Part shown: positions 1-8,995 of the stretch, piece after piece
Layout of the letters: every line of letters begins with the position of its first letter
How positions within the stretch are numbered: the first letter of the stretch is position 1
NCBI RefSeq assembly: GCF_013282095.1
Contig: NZ_BLTJ01000010.1
Coordinates: 93,417 to 157,416 of the forward strand
Length of the DNA: 64,000 nucleotides
Direction of reading: 5' to 3'
From: Enterocloster alcoholdehydrogenati
GTDB taxonomy: Bacteria > Bacillota > Clostridia > Lachnospirales > Lachnospiraceae
Notes under the pieces: generated by a model
Told to the model about the DNA's origin: nothing
Seen by the model: only the letters and a program-made list of their open reading frames with translations
The model's database searches: none
Translations under genes and position numbers: made by a program

Positions 1-1
1 T

Positions 2-1144
2 ACCATTACCGGGGCCAACTATCCTTCCGCCCTGCTTTCTGACTTTTTTTTCTCTTTTCAGGAAAAGCTCATAGCCCTGTTTTTGGCCGCCGGCGCTCCT
101 GACTGGCTGACAGGAGCTCTGATCCTTGGCGTATACCGGGTGCTGGCCTGGGTGGTCTCTGTGATGCTGCCCCCGATGGCCATTTTCTTTCCCTTATTTA
201 CACTTTTGGAAGATTCCGGCTACCTTCCGCGAATCGCTTATAACCTGGACCGCCCCTTCCAATGCTGTAAGGCCTGCGGCAAACAGGCGCTCACCATGGC
301 TATGGGCTTTGGCTGCAACGCGGCCGGGGTGACTGGCTGCCGGATTATCGACTCTCCCAGGGAACGGCTTTTAGCCATCCTGACCAACAGCTTTGTCCCC
401 TGCAACGGGCGGCTTCCGGCGCTTATTACCCTGATCTCCCTGTTTTTTGCAGGATCGGCGGGAACATATTCCTCTTTTTCAGCCGCCCTTTTTCTAACCC
501 TGTTTATCCTTTTGGGAATAGCCATGACCTTTTTTGCATCCTGGCTTTTGTCCGCCACCCTGCTGAAAGGGGTACCCTCCTCCTTTACCCTGGAGCTGCC
601 CCCCTACCGCCGTCCGCAGATCGGCCGGGTGATCTGGCGTTCTGTCCTGGACCGGACGCTCTTTGTATTAGGGCGGGCCGCCGCCGTCGCCGCTCCCGCA
701 GGTCTGGCGATCTGGATTCTGGCAAATATTTCCATCAATAATATAACCCTTCTGGGCCATATCAGCGGATATCTGGATCCCCTTGGGCGGCTTCTTGGCA
801 TGGACGGCGTGATCCTTATGGCCTTTATCCTGGGGCTGCCTGCCAATGAAATCGTGATCCCCATCATCGTCATGGCCTATACGGCCCAGGGAACTCTTAT
901 GGATCCTGGCAGTCTGGCAGACCTTAAAACGCTTTTGGTTTCCCAGGACTGGACCTGGGTTACAGCACTGTGTACCATGGTATTTTTCCTCCTTCACTGG
1001 CCCTGTTCCACCACTCTGATGACCATAAGAAAAGAGACCGGCAGTATGAAATGGACCTGTCTGGCCTTTTTCCTTCCCACTGCCTGCGGAATGGCGCTCT
1101 GCATGATGATCGCGGCCGGGACCCGGCTCTTGACTTTCCTGTAA
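2..1144 (+). CDS. feoB: Ferrous iron transport protein B, C-terminal part (5' truncated by window edge)
   Basis: This is the membrane half of FeoB, the GTP-driven Fe(II) importer. The reading frame is open to the left edge, so the N-terminal GTPase domain lies outside the window; about 380 codons are visible. The fragment shows several hydrophobic segments and the Gate-type motifs of FeoB, including GFGCNAAGVTGCRIID near visible residue 100 and SFVPCNGRLP near 125, with conserved cysteines, and a second gate repeat containing LGLPANEIVIPI. It is the first gene on the plus strand and is followed after 143 bases by a VanW-family gene. A TTG at 83 could be mistaken for a start, but the frame clearly continues upstream. 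Family assignment is firm; the metal and its direction follow from the family. Confidence 0.93.
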   Translation, partial: TITGANYPSALLSDFFFSFQEKLIALFLAAGAPDWLTGALILGVYRVLAWVVSVMLPPMAIFFPLFTLLEDSGYLPRIAYNLDRPFQCCKACGKQALTMAMGFGCNAAGVTGCRIIDSPRERLLAILTNSFVPCNGRLPALITLISLFFAGSAGTYSSFSAALFLTLFILLGIAMTFFASWLLSATLLKGVPSSFTLELPPYRRPQIGRVIWRSVLDRTLFVLGRAAAVAAPAGLAIWILANISINNITLLGHISGYLDPLGRLLGMDGVILMAFILGLPANEIVIPIIVMAYTAQGTLMDPGSLADLKTLLVSQDWTWVTALCTMVFFLLHWPCSTTLMTIRKETGSMKWTCLAFFLPTACGMALCMMIAAGTRLLTFL

Positions 1145-1287
1145 GGTACTTATATAATAATTCCCAGTATTCACATATGAATAATGTATATAACTGCAGC
1201 GCCCCGTATCTCGAAGTCCCGGCAATGAGCCGGTCATAAAAACAGATATCCGGGGACATTTGCACACACCCATAGAAGGAGTTTATT

Positions 1288-2949
1288 ATGACAAAAAACT
1301 ACGATCACAGACAAAACAGGGGGGCCCGCTCCTCTTACCGCGGCCCCAGAAAAGGACGCAGAACACCTAAAAAAGCGTTTCTTCCTCTGGCGGCTGCTGG
1401 AACGGGGCTCCTTCTTCTGGCGGCCGTATCAGCAATCACAGTCTCTCATTTTAAAGGAAAAGGAGCTTCCCAAACGCAGGAATCCCCGGCCCCTGATACA
1501 GAACCGGCACTGACGGCAGCTTCTGTAACCGTCAACGGTATTTCTCTGGAAGGTCTGAATCAGGATGAGGTATATGAAAAGATAAAAGAACTTTTCCCCT
1601 GGTCTATGAAGGCTGCCTACGGAGATGAGCAGCTGCCTGTAACAGACCTTTTACAGCCCCGGTTAAAGAAGTGGGCCCAACAGCTGTGCACTTCCTCCCA
1701 GTCCGGTGAGATCACGCTTACAGCCGCAGACCTGGTGGACGACCGGCTGGAAAAAGACGCGCTGGCTCAGGCCAGAACGCTGGCAGGACAGTGGGAAATC
1801 GCTCCGAAAAACAGCGGACTGGATTATTTTGACAAAGAAAAAGGAAGCTTTGTATTCAGCGACGGCTGTTCCGGCATTGAGATCGACGAGGAACAGATGG
1901 CCCAGGATATTCTTTCAGCTATCCGTGAAAATCGTCTGGACGCAGTGATCACCGCCCGTTCCTCAGACGCGGCCCCCGCTCTCTCGGCGGCCCAGGCCAA
2001 AGAAGCGTACAAAACCATCGCCACTTTTACTACGGAAACCACCAACAACCAGAAGCGCAATACCAATGTCCGTCTGGCAGCAGAAGCCTTAAACGGCACC
2101 ATCGTCCAGCCGGGAGAGGAGTTTTCCTTTAATTCTGTTGTTGGTCAGCGAACCGCCGAAAAGGGATATCAGGAAGCGGCGGCCTACAACAGCGGTTCTG
2201 TGGTCCAGGAGATCGGCGGCGGGGTCTGCCAGATCTCAAGCACCCTGTATCGCGTAGTATTTAACGCGGGAATGAAGGTGACGTTCCGCCGTTCCCATAC
2301 CTTTGAGCCAAATTATGTAACCCCCGGCCAGGATGCAGCCATCAGCTGGGAACAGCCGGATTTTCGTTTTGTAAATACCTCCGACGCTCCCATTGGTATC
2401 CGGGCCAGCTACGCAGACCGCAAGGCTACCGTATCGATCTATGGGATTCCGGTTCTTGAAGACGGCGTTTCCTGGGATCTTTATTCTGAAAAGGTGGAGG
2501 AACTGGATCCTCCGGAGCCGGAATATGTAGAAGATCCAACACTGGCTCCTGGAACGGAAAAAGTGGTAAAGGCAGCTACGCCGGGAAGCCGATGGGATAC
2601 CTATAAAGTGGTATCCAAAAACGGGAAGGAAATCGAGCGCACGCTGGATCACTCCAAATCCTATAAAGGCCACGCGGCAGTAATCCACAGGAACACATCC
2701 TCAGGAGAAACCGCACCGTCACAGGCCGGAACTGATGCCGCGGCGCCTACAGAGACAAGCGTGGCGCACACGGCAGAAGGCCAGACGTCAGGAGCGACAG
2801 AAAACGCTGGCAGCACCTCTTCCTTAGAAAACGGCAGCCAACCCGCTGGTTCCGAAAGCACCGCTCCCTCTCCCACGGTAGACGGTATGCCGGAGGGATA
2901 CACTCCGGGAACTGGTGTGATCGCTCCCTTTCAGCCGGAAAACCAATAA
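1288..2949 (+). CDS. VanW-domain, membrane-anchored cell-wall protein
   Basis: A 553-residue protein with a basic cytoplasmic N-terminus (about 1-29), one hydrophobic anchor (about 30-52) and an extracellular remainder. After a peptidoglycan-binding-4-like region (about 75-230), the central part carries the VanW domain, recognisable from the PGEEFSFNSVVG and IGGGVCQISSTLY motifs around residues 275-315. A G5-like stretch follows (about 410-465). The C-terminal 90 residues are rich in Ser, Thr, Ala, Gly and Pro and look like a wall-spanning linker. The start is set by AGAAGGAG nine bases upstream of ATG. VanW proteins occur with vancomycin-resistance clusters, but most clostridial homologues are simple envelope proteins of unknown function. 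No van genes are nearby, so resistance should not be inferred. Confidence 0.85.
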   Translation: MTKNYDHRQNRGARSSYRGPRKGRRTPKKAFLPLAAAGTGLLLLAAVSAITVSHFKGKGASQTQESPAPDTEPALTAASVTVNGISLEGLNQDEVYEKIKELFPWSMKAAYGDEQLPVTDLLQPRLKKWAQQLCTSSQSGEITLTAADLVDDRLEKDALAQARTLAGQWEIAPKNSGLDYFDKEKGSFVFSDGCSGIEIDEEQMAQDILSAIRENRLDAVITARSSDAAPALSAAQAKEAYKTIATFTTETTNNQKRNTNVRLAAEALNGTIVQPGEEFSFNSVVGQRTAEKGYQEAAAYNSGSVVQEIGGGVCQISSTLYRVVFNAGMKVTFRRSHTFEPNYVTPGQDAAISWEQPDFRFVNTSDAPIGIRASYADRKATVSIYGIPVLEDGVSWDLYSEKVEELDPPEPEYVEDPTLAPGTEKVVKAATPGSRWDTYKVVSKNGKEIERTLDHSKSYKGHAAVIHRNTSSGETAPSQAGTDAAAPTETSVAHTAEGQTSGATENAGSTSSLENGSQPAGSESTAPSPTVDGMPEGYTPGTGVIAPFQPENQ

Positions 2950-2997
2950 CCCGTTATATTTTTGACAAACACAGTCCGCAGATAAGGCAGGTGGCTT

Positions 2998-3924
2998 ATG
3001 AATCTTTCCTATTTAAAGTACGCAGTTGAGGTGGAAAAGACAGGCTCTATCACTAAGGCAGCCCAGAATTTTTATATGAACCAGCCCCATTTAAGCAAGA
3101 TCATACGGGAGCTGGAGCGGGATCTTGGCGAGGCTATCTTTGACCGGACAAGCCGGGGGATGATTCCCACAAAAAAGGGGGAAGAGTTCCTGCGGTATGC
3201 CAGAACCATTATGGCCCAGGAGGAGCAGATTGAAGCCCTCTGCACCAGAAACCGGGAAAGCGCCCTGGAGTTTCGGTTCTGCGGCCCCAGGGCTACTTAT
3301 ATCGCCTGCGCTTTTACGGAATTTCTCTGCAGTACAGATACACGTTTTGCTGTAAATATCCATTATATGGAAACTAATTCAAAAAATGTGATTCGCCTGG
3401 TCTCCTCCAAGGAATTTGATCTGGGTATCGTGCGCTGTCAGTCGGTCTATGAGCCCTATTACCAGAAGCTGTTTCAGGAGGAAAATCTGGAATCCAGCCT
3501 TCTGTGGGAATTTTCCTCCCGGCTGCTTATGTCTGCAGACCATCCGCTGGCAAAAAAGACCGGACTTACCTACCTGGACTTAAATGATTCCATTGAAATC
3601 CTCCAGGGGGATTCCAAGGATCCTTCCTTCTCCTTTGAAACTCAGGCTGTTTCTTCCACCGGCGGTAATTCCAGGCGCTGTATCTCTGTCTATGACCGGA
3701 GCAGCCAGTTCGCCCTGCTGCGCCGGCTTCCAGGAGCCTATATGTGGACCTCCCCCATTCCCTACCGGGAGCTTGCCCAGGAGGGCCTCATCCAGCGCCC
3801 CTGCGCCTATCCCGGAAATCTGCACCGGGATCTTCTCATCTGCCGCAGAGGCTGCCGCATGAATCAGCCCGAAAAAGAGGTGATACAGAGCCTGAACCGC
3901 ATGGTCAGCCAGCTGTCCGATTAG
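2998..3924 (+). CDS. LysR-family transcriptional regulator
   Basis: A 308-residue protein of standard LysR length. Residues 1-60 form the winged helix-turn-helix (MNLSYLKYAVEVEKTGSITK onward, then QPHLSKIIRELERDLGEAIFDR). A substrate-binding domain of the periplasmic-binding-protein type fills about 90-300. The start follows a GGCAGGTGG ribosome binding site. It lies 145 bases upstream of an iron-containing alcohol dehydrogenase on the same strand, so it may control that gene. LysR regulators are more often divergent from their targets, so this is inference only. The inducer cannot be deduced from sequence. Confidence 0.85.
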   Translation: MNLSYLKYAVEVEKTGSITKAAQNFYMNQPHLSKIIRELERDLGEAIFDRTSRGMIPTKKGEEFLRYARTIMAQEEQIEALCTRNRESALEFRFCGPRATYIACAFTEFLCSTDTRFAVNIHYMETNSKNVIRLVSSKEFDLGIVRCQSVYEPYYQKLFQEENLESSLLWEFSSRLLMSADHPLAKKTGLTYLDLNDSIEILQGDSKDPSFSFETQAVSSTGGNSRRCISVYDRSSQFALLRRLPGAYMWTSPIPYRELAQEGLIQRPCAYPGNLHRDLLICRRGCRMNQPEKEVIQSLNRMVSQLSD

Positions 3925-4069
3925 TCTCCCGCGGTATGCATGAACGGATATCCTTTCAGGCATACCTCTATTCCATTTTCATATCTACCCGGATCCATCT
4001 GCCTGTGGTATCCTATATTTGTTAAAGAAATATCATTCTTTTAAATACAAACATATGGAGGTTACACAG

Positions 4070-5257
4070 ATGAGATTTACATTACCAAGAGATTTATATC
4101 ATGGAAAAGATGCTCTGGAAGCTTTAAAGACCCTGACAGGCAAAAAAGCCATCGTTGTAGTGGGCGGCGGCTCTATGAAGCGGTTCGGATTCCTTGACAA
4201 GGTTGTGGATTATTTAAAAGAAGCCGGAATGGAAGTCCAGCTGTTTGAGGGTGTTGAGCCGGATCCATCTGTAGAAACGGTCATGAAGGGTGCAAAGGCC
4301 ATGCAGGAATTTGAACCAGACTGGATCGTAGCCGTAGGAGGAGGTTCCCCTATTGACGCCGCAAAGGCCATGTGGGCATTTTATGAGTACCCTGAGATCA
4401 GCTTTGAGGATCTGATCACTCCATTCAGCTTCCCCACCCTGCGTACAAAGGCAAAATTCTGCGCCATCTCCTCTACCTCCGGCACCGCTACCGAGGTAAC
4501 TGCGTTCTCTGTTATCACCGATTACGCAAAGGGCATCAAATATCCTTTAGCGGACTTTAACATCACTCCTGATGTCGCTATCGTAGATCCGGCTCTGGCT
4601 GCGACCATGCCGAAGAAGCTGACTGCCCATACAGGAATGGACGCCATGACCCACGCAATCGAGGCATACGTTTCCACCCTTCACTGTGAATATACCGATC
4701 CTCTGGCTCTTCATGCCATCGAAATGATCAACGAGTATCTGGTTCCCTCCTACAATGGAGATATGGATGCCCGCGCTAAGATGCACGACGCACAGTGCCT
4801 GGCCGGAATGGCATTTTCCAATGCTCTCCTTGGAATCGTTCACTCCATGGCCCATAAGACCGGTGCTGCATACTCCGGCGGCCATATTGTTCATGGATGT
4901 GCCAATGCAATGTATCTGCCAAAGGTAATCCGTTTCAACGCAAAGGAGCCGGAAGCTGCCGCAAGATACGCAAAGATTGCACGATTTATCAATCTGCCGG
5001 GAACCACCGACGAGGAACTGACAAATGCCCTCATCGCCCGTCTGCGTGAGATGAATGAACAGCTGGATATTCCTGCCTGCATCAGGGATTACGAGGGCGG
5101 TATCATCGACGAAGCCGAGTTTATGGAGAAGCTGCCCAAGGTAGCTGAACTGGCTGTTGGCGATGCCTGCACAGGTTCTAACCCAAGAACCATTGATCCA
5201 GAGCAGATGGCGAAGCTGTTAAAATGCTGTTTCTATGATGAGGAAGTTGATTTCTGA
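4070..5257 (+). CDS. Iron-containing (group III) alcohol dehydrogenase
   Basis: A 395-residue NAD(P)-dependent dehydrogenase interconverting alcohols and aldehydes or ketones. Visible signatures are the dinucleotide-binding GGGS and VGGGSPIDAAKAMW motifs (about residues 35-110), the DAMTHAIEAYVS motif and the HSMAHKTGAAYSGGHIVHG motif, which supply the Asp and His metal ligands of the family. The ATG at 4070 is preferred over the longer frame from 4019 because GGAGG sits at the right distance before it. The 3' end overlaps the convergent membrane-protein gene by 25 bases. Substrate is not decidable: family members include butanol, propanediol and lactaldehyde enzymes. A role in fermentation is an inference. 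Confidence 0.9.
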   Translation: MRFTLPRDLYHGKDALEALKTLTGKKAIVVVGGGSMKRFGFLDKVVDYLKEAGMEVQLFEGVEPDPSVETVMKGAKAMQEFEPDWIVAVGGGSPIDAAKAMWAFYEYPEISFEDLITPFSFPTLRTKAKFCAISSTSGTATEVTAFSVITDYAKGIKYPLADFNITPDVAIVDPALAATMPKKLTAHTGMDAMTHAIEAYVSTLHCEYTDPLALHAIEMINEYLVPSYNGDMDARAKMHDAQCLAGMAFSNALLGIVHSMAHKTGAAYSGGHIVHGCANAMYLPKVIRFNAKEPEAAARYAKIARFINLPGTTDEELTNALIARLREMNEQLDIPACIRDYEGGIIDEAEFMEKLPKVAELAVGDACTGSNPRTIDPEQMAKLLKCCFYDEEVDF

Positions 5258-5898
5258 TCGGAACCATATTCCTGATCTGCCTGTCCTTCCATAGAAGATA
5301 AAGCTGCAAAGCCCAGCTTATCCACCAGGATCCGCTCAAGAAGCCGTAAGAATCCACAAAAAGCTGCTGTTACATACACCTCAAGAAGGCTTGTAATAAA
5401 GCCGGAGGCATACCACAGCGCCAGCGCTGCTGCCAGAAGCTCAGTTAAGAGCAGGCGAAGCCAAAAAAAGATTCTTCGGTCTGAGCGGACCTTTTTTGTA
5501 AGAAAATCCCAGAGAGCCAGCATGAACAGGACAGGGGACAGAAAGGCAAGAAGGACGTGAAGATCAGACGCAAAAGGGAACTCTAAGGGTTTGTAAGGAA
5601 GAAAAACTGCCGCAGCCAGGAATACACAGGCCATCTTTAACAGAAAATGCCCTGCCCTGGCTGTATATCTTCCTATATGAAAGAGATACTTTATATAGAA
5701 GAAACTGTATCCCCCCACAAATATCCCCCAGCCCCAGAACCACAACGCAGCATCCGGCTGATTGCCGATCACTGACAGGTTGCTGTCCAGCAGTCCTTCC
5801 CGTGACGCCAGTCTGAGGGTGGTTCCCGGAACTAAAATAAAAGTAAAAAAATCCCATTTCCCCGGATGAATTTTATCTAACCCCTGTTTTATTTTCAC
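5233..5898 (-). CDS. Multi-pass membrane protein of unknown function
   Basis: I do not recognise the family. The 221-residue product has five or six hydrophobic segments: a WFWGWGIFVGGYSFFYIKYLF segment split by charged residues, then LLKMACVFLAAAVFLPY, LLAFLSPVLFMLALWDFL and LLLTELLAAALALWYASGF. The tail is acidic and serine-rich. GTG at 5898 is chosen because AAGGAG precedes it by seven bases; a longer ATG start at 5937 lacks one. A strong terminator lies between it and the aminotransferase gene upstream, so it probably has its own promoter. It converges on the alcohol dehydrogenase gene and overlaps its end by 25 bases. Confidence 0.6.
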   Translation of the reverse strand: MKIKQGLDKIHPGKWDFFTFILVPGTTLRLASREGLLDSNLSVIGNQPDAALWFWGWGIFVGGYSFFYIKYLFHIGRYTARAGHFLLKMACVFLAAAVFLPYKPLEFPFASDLHVLLAFLSPVLFMLALWDFLTKKVRSDRRIFFWLRLLLTELLAAALALWYASGFITSLLEVYVTAAFCGFLRLLERILVDKLGFAALSSMEGQADQEYGSDQKSTSSS

Positions 5899-5964
5899 CT
5901 TTACGCTCCTTTCCGCCCTCCGTGCCGGCAGAGGCATTTAAGAATATACGGCAGCATAAAAAAG

Positions 5965-5999
5965 CAGGGAGCCATTCCGCTTAAACGGAATACTCCCTG
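5965..5999 (-). terminator. Rho-independent terminator of the aminotransferase gene
   Basis: Seven-base arms CAGGGAG / CTCCCTG enclose an inner stem ATTCCG / CGGAAT. On the minus strand the hairpin is followed by six T residues (5958-5963). It lies 36 bases after the aminotransferase stop codon. Confidence 0.85.
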
Positions 6000-6035
6000 T
6001 TAGTATCTTACATCATTTCTGTTTTACCCTGGCAG

Positions 6036-7379
6036 TTACTGGTCTGGCTGCTGCTCTTTTTTCTGCTCCTTCTTTGCTGCCTGGGGCTTATTTTCCATTT
6101 CTTTTAATAACTTTTCTGCGCTGGTAAGCTTCACGCAAAGGGCAAACAGCTCTGTTGCCACCACCAGATCGCCCAGAGGAGGATAGGTGGGCGCAATGCG
6201 GATATTGCTGTCATGGGGATCCTTTCCATAGGGATAGGTCGCGCCTGCGCCTGTCATCACCACACCCGCCTTCTTGCACCGCGCTACAATATCCTTGGCA
6301 CAGCCGTCCAGAGAATCAAAGGAAATGAAATATCCGCCCTTTGGCTTTGTCCACTGGCCGATGCCCAGACCGCCAAGCTCTCTCTCTAAGATCTCCTCCA
6401 CTGCCTCAAACTTGGGTCTGATGATATCTGCGTGCTTTCTCATATGCTCTACCATACCGTGGATGTCCCCGAAGAAACGCACATGGCGCAGCTGGTTTAC
6501 CTTGTCGTGGCCGATAGTCTGATTCTTTAACTGTACCTTAATGTCCTCCAGGTTGTTGTGAGAGGTAGCGATTGCCGCGATACCGGAACCAGGAAAGCTG
6601 ATCTTGGAGGTAGAGGCGAATTTATACACCAGATCCGGATTGCCGGCTCGCTTACATTCTGCCAGGATCTCGATCAGATGATCCTGGTCATGGTCATATA
6701 AGTGGTGGACGCCGTAGGCATTGTCCCAGAAAATACGGAAATCCGGAGCCGCAGGCTCCAGTCTTGCGAAACGGCGTACGGTCTCATCTGAGTAAGAATA
6801 GCCCTGGGGGTTAGAATACTTTGGAACACACCAGATTCCCTTGATTGCAGGATCGGAAGCCACCAGCCTCTCTACCATATCCATATCCGGGCCTTCAGAC
6901 GTCATGGGAACATTGATCATCTCGATACCGAAATACTCTGTAATGGCAAAATGTCTGTCATATCCGGGAACGGGGCAGAGGAACTTGATCTTATCCTGTC
7001 TGCACCATGGTTCATTTCCCATAATGCCATGTGTCATAGCGCGGGAAACGGTATCGTACATCACGTTCAAGCTGGAATTTCCGTAAATGATAATGGTGGA
7101 AGGATTCACCTCCATCATATCCGCCAAAAGCTCCTTGGCCTCGTCGATACCGGTGAGAACGCCATAGTTGCGGCAGTCAGTACCGTCTTCGCAGGTCAGG
7201 TCATCATCGCTGCTGAGCACATCCATCATCCCCATGGAAAGATCCAGCTGCTCCACGCTTGGCTTGCCCCGGGACATATCCAGCTTTAAGTCCTTTGTCT
7301 GAAAATCGTGATACTTCGCCTTCAGATCCCTGCGAAGGGCCACCAGTTCTTCTTTGCTCATCTCTGCATATGGCTTCAT
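6036..7379 (-). CDS. Aspartate aminotransferase, class Ic-like (PLP enzyme)
   Basis: A 447-residue fold-type I PLP enzyme. It closely resembles the corynebacterial AspAT subgroup (class Ic) as I remember it: LDMSRGKPSVEQLDLS near the N-terminus, CPVPGYDRHF, NPQGYSYSDE, the WDNAYGVHHL segment with the cofactor-contacting Asp, and the Schiff-base lysine in FASTSKISFPGSG. The reaction is presumably aspartate plus 2-oxoglutarate to oxaloacetate plus glutamate. The ATG at 7379 has GAGGAGG in front; the upstream in-frame ATG at 7409 does not. The C-terminal tail is lysine- and glutamine-rich. It is monocistronic, with its own promoter about 140 bases upstream and a terminator after it. It sits beside the tRNA-Asn/Gln amidation operon, which also uses aspartate. 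Confidence 0.85.
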   Translation of the reverse strand: MKPYAEMSKEELVALRRDLKAKYHDFQTKDLKLDMSRGKPSVEQLDLSMGMMDVLSSDDDLTCEDGTDCRNYGVLTGIDEAKELLADMMEVNPSTIIIYGNSSLNVMYDTVSRAMTHGIMGNEPWCRQDKIKFLCPVPGYDRHFAITEYFGIEMINVPMTSEGPDMDMVERLVASDPAIKGIWCVPKYSNPQGYSYSDETVRRFARLEPAAPDFRIFWDNAYGVHHLYDHDQDHLIEILAECKRAGNPDLVYKFASTSKISFPGSGIAAIATSHNNLEDIKVQLKNQTIGHDKVNQLRHVRFFGDIHGMVEHMRKHADIIRPKFEAVEEILERELGGLGIGQWTKPKGGYFISFDSLDGCAKDIVARCKKAGVVMTGAGATYPYGKDPHDSNIRIAPTYPPLGDLVVATELFALCVKLTSAEKLLKEMENKPQAAKKEQKKEQQPDQ

Positions 7380-7517
7380 AATTTCCTCCTCATATTCCCC
7401 TTGGTGCATCCCGATCCCGCCCTTTCAGCGGCCGGATCTTCCCGGATTTGCCTCGGATTGTTTTCTTTAGACATACATTTGTCAGTCACAGCCTTACATC
7501 CCGCTGCATTGTAATAA

Positions 7518-7546
7518 AATATACACCAAAGGTTCCATTCCGTCAA
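7518..7546 (-). promoter_or_regulatory. Promoter of the aminotransferase gene
   Basis: On the minus strand TTGACG (-35, 7541-7546) and TATATT (-10, 7518-7523) are separated by exactly 17 bases. This would give a leader of roughly 130 bases before the ATG at 7379. Confidence 0.65.
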
Positions 7547-7558
7547 TATAAAATTTAC

Positions 7559-8995
7559 TTATGTGAGATTCTCTTTTAACAGCCGGCTCACCGCAGCGGG
7601 ATCTGCTTTTCCCTTCATGGCTTTCATAGTCTGACCCACAAGAAAGCCCATAGCCTTCTCTTTTCCCCCCTTATAATCCGCTACAGACTGGGGATAATCT
7701 GCCAGCACCCTTTCGATTACCGTCTGTAATGCGCCTGTGTCATTTACCACCTTAAGGCCCTTCTCCTCCACATAAGCCTCAGGATCCGCATCTGATAAAA
7801 AGATCTCCTCAAATACGCTCTTGGCCACCGTACGGTTAATCTCTCCGGCCGATACCATGGCAATCAGCTTTGCCAGATGGATGGGAGAAAATTTCATATC
7901 CTCCGGCTCCATCTCATGCTCCTTTAACAGGCGCATGGCCTCTACCATCAGCCAGTTAGACGCCTCCTTAGGCTTTTGGCAGATCTCTGTCACCGCCTCA
8001 AACACATCAGCCAGGTGCTTAGAGCCGGTGAGGATCTGAGCATCATAAAGAGGAAGGCCAAACTGGCTTATATACCGGCCGATTTTCTCTGTGCGCAGTT
8101 CCGGCTGGCGGGCACGGATCTTTGCGATCCATTGGTCGCTTATGACCACGGGAGGCAGATCGGGATCAGGAAAATACCGGTAATCTTTTGCATCCTCCTT
8201 GGAACGCATGGCGCGGGAGCTTTCCTTATTATCATCCCAGCGCCTCGTCTCCTGAATCACCGGTTTGCCGTCCTCCAGGCATTCGATCTGACGTCTCTTC
8301 TCTCCCTCAATGGCCCTGGCAATGGCTTTAAAGGAGTTCAGGTTCTTCATCTCTGTACGGGTACCAAGCTCCGCCGCTCCCGCCTCGCGCACGGAAAGGT
8401 TCACATCCGCACGCATAGAGCCTTCCTGAAGGCGGCAGTCGGAAGCTCCCAGGTACTGAATGATCAGCCGCAGTTTCTCCAGATAGGCGATAACCTCCTC
8501 TGCGTTTCTCATATCCGGTTCTGACACAATCTCAATCAGAGGGACGCCGCTTCGATTGTAGTCCACCAAAGAGCAGTCCTCCCACTCATCATGGATCAGT
8601 TTTCCCGCGTCCTCCTCCATATGGATCTCATGGATGCCGATCCTCTTTTTCCCCCCAGATTCCGTCTCAATTTCTATCCAGCCGTCGTGACAGATGGGAA
8701 GGTATAACTGAGAGATCTGATAGTTCTGAGGATTATCAGGATAAAAATAATTTTTCCGGTCAAATTTGCAGAACTGATTGATCTGACAGTTTACAGCCAG
8801 TCCCACCGCCAGGGCATATTCCACCACCTGTCTGTTTAATACCGGCAGGGAACCTGGCATACCCGTGCACACCGGGCAGGTATGACTATTGGGTGCCCCC
8901 CCAAATTCTGTGGAACAGCCGCAGAAGATCTTTGTCTTTGCAGCAAGTTCCACATGAACCTCCAGTCCGATTACCGTTTCATACTGTCTGCTCAC
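7559..8995 (-). CDS. gatB: Aspartyl/glutamyl-tRNA amidotransferase subunit B
   Basis: GatB (478 residues) of the GatCAB complex. It binds misacylated Asp-tRNA-Asn or Glu-tRNA-Gln and activates the side chain with ATP so that ammonia from GatA forms Asn or Gln. The N-terminus has the signature GLEVHVELAAKTKIFCGC, with the zinc-binding cysteines in FCGCSTEF and HTCPVCTG. The C-terminal YqeY-like tail, with FLVGQTMKAMKGKADP, is present. The start codon overlaps the gatA stop by four bases (ATGA), indicating translational coupling. It is the last gene of the aspS2-gatC-gatA-gatB operon. Full length, no anomalies. Confidence 0.97.
   Translation of the reverse strand: MSRQYETVIGLEVHVELAAKTKIFCGCSTEFGGAPNSHTCPVCTGMPGSLPVLNRQVVEYALAVGLAVNCQINQFCKFDRKNYFYPDNPQNYQISQLYLPICHDGWIEIETESGGKKRIGIHEIHMEEDAGKLIHDEWEDCSLVDYNRSGVPLIEIVSEPDMRNAEEVIAYLEKLRLIIQYLGASDCRLQEGSMRADVNLSVREAGAAELGTRTEMKNLNSFKAIARAIEGEKRRQIECLEDGKPVIQETRRWDDNKESSRAMRSKEDAKDYRYFPDPDLPPVVISDQWIAKIRARQPELRTEKIGRYISQFGLPLYDAQILTGSKHLADVFEAVTEICQKPKEASNWLMVEAMRLLKEHEMEPEDMKFSPIHLAKLIAMVSAGEINRTVAKSVFEEIFLSDADPEAYVEEKGLKVVNDTGALQTVIERVLADYPQSVADYKGGKEKAMGFLVGQTMKAMKGKADPAAVSRLLKENLT

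Noticed and set aside
1168..1183. Palindrome TATTCACATATGAATA between feoB and the VanW gene
   Set aside because: Half-sites are in the opposite orientation to an ARG box and no second copy was seen; could be chance in AT-rich sequence.
668..1273. 201-codon antisense frame over feoB
   Set aside because: Shadow of the feoB coding strand; feoB motifs are unambiguous on the plus strand.
1288..2949. VanW as evidence for a vancomycin-resistance cluster
   Set aside because: No vanH, vanA/B, vanX, vanR or vanS nearby; single VanW-domain proteins are common in clostridia.
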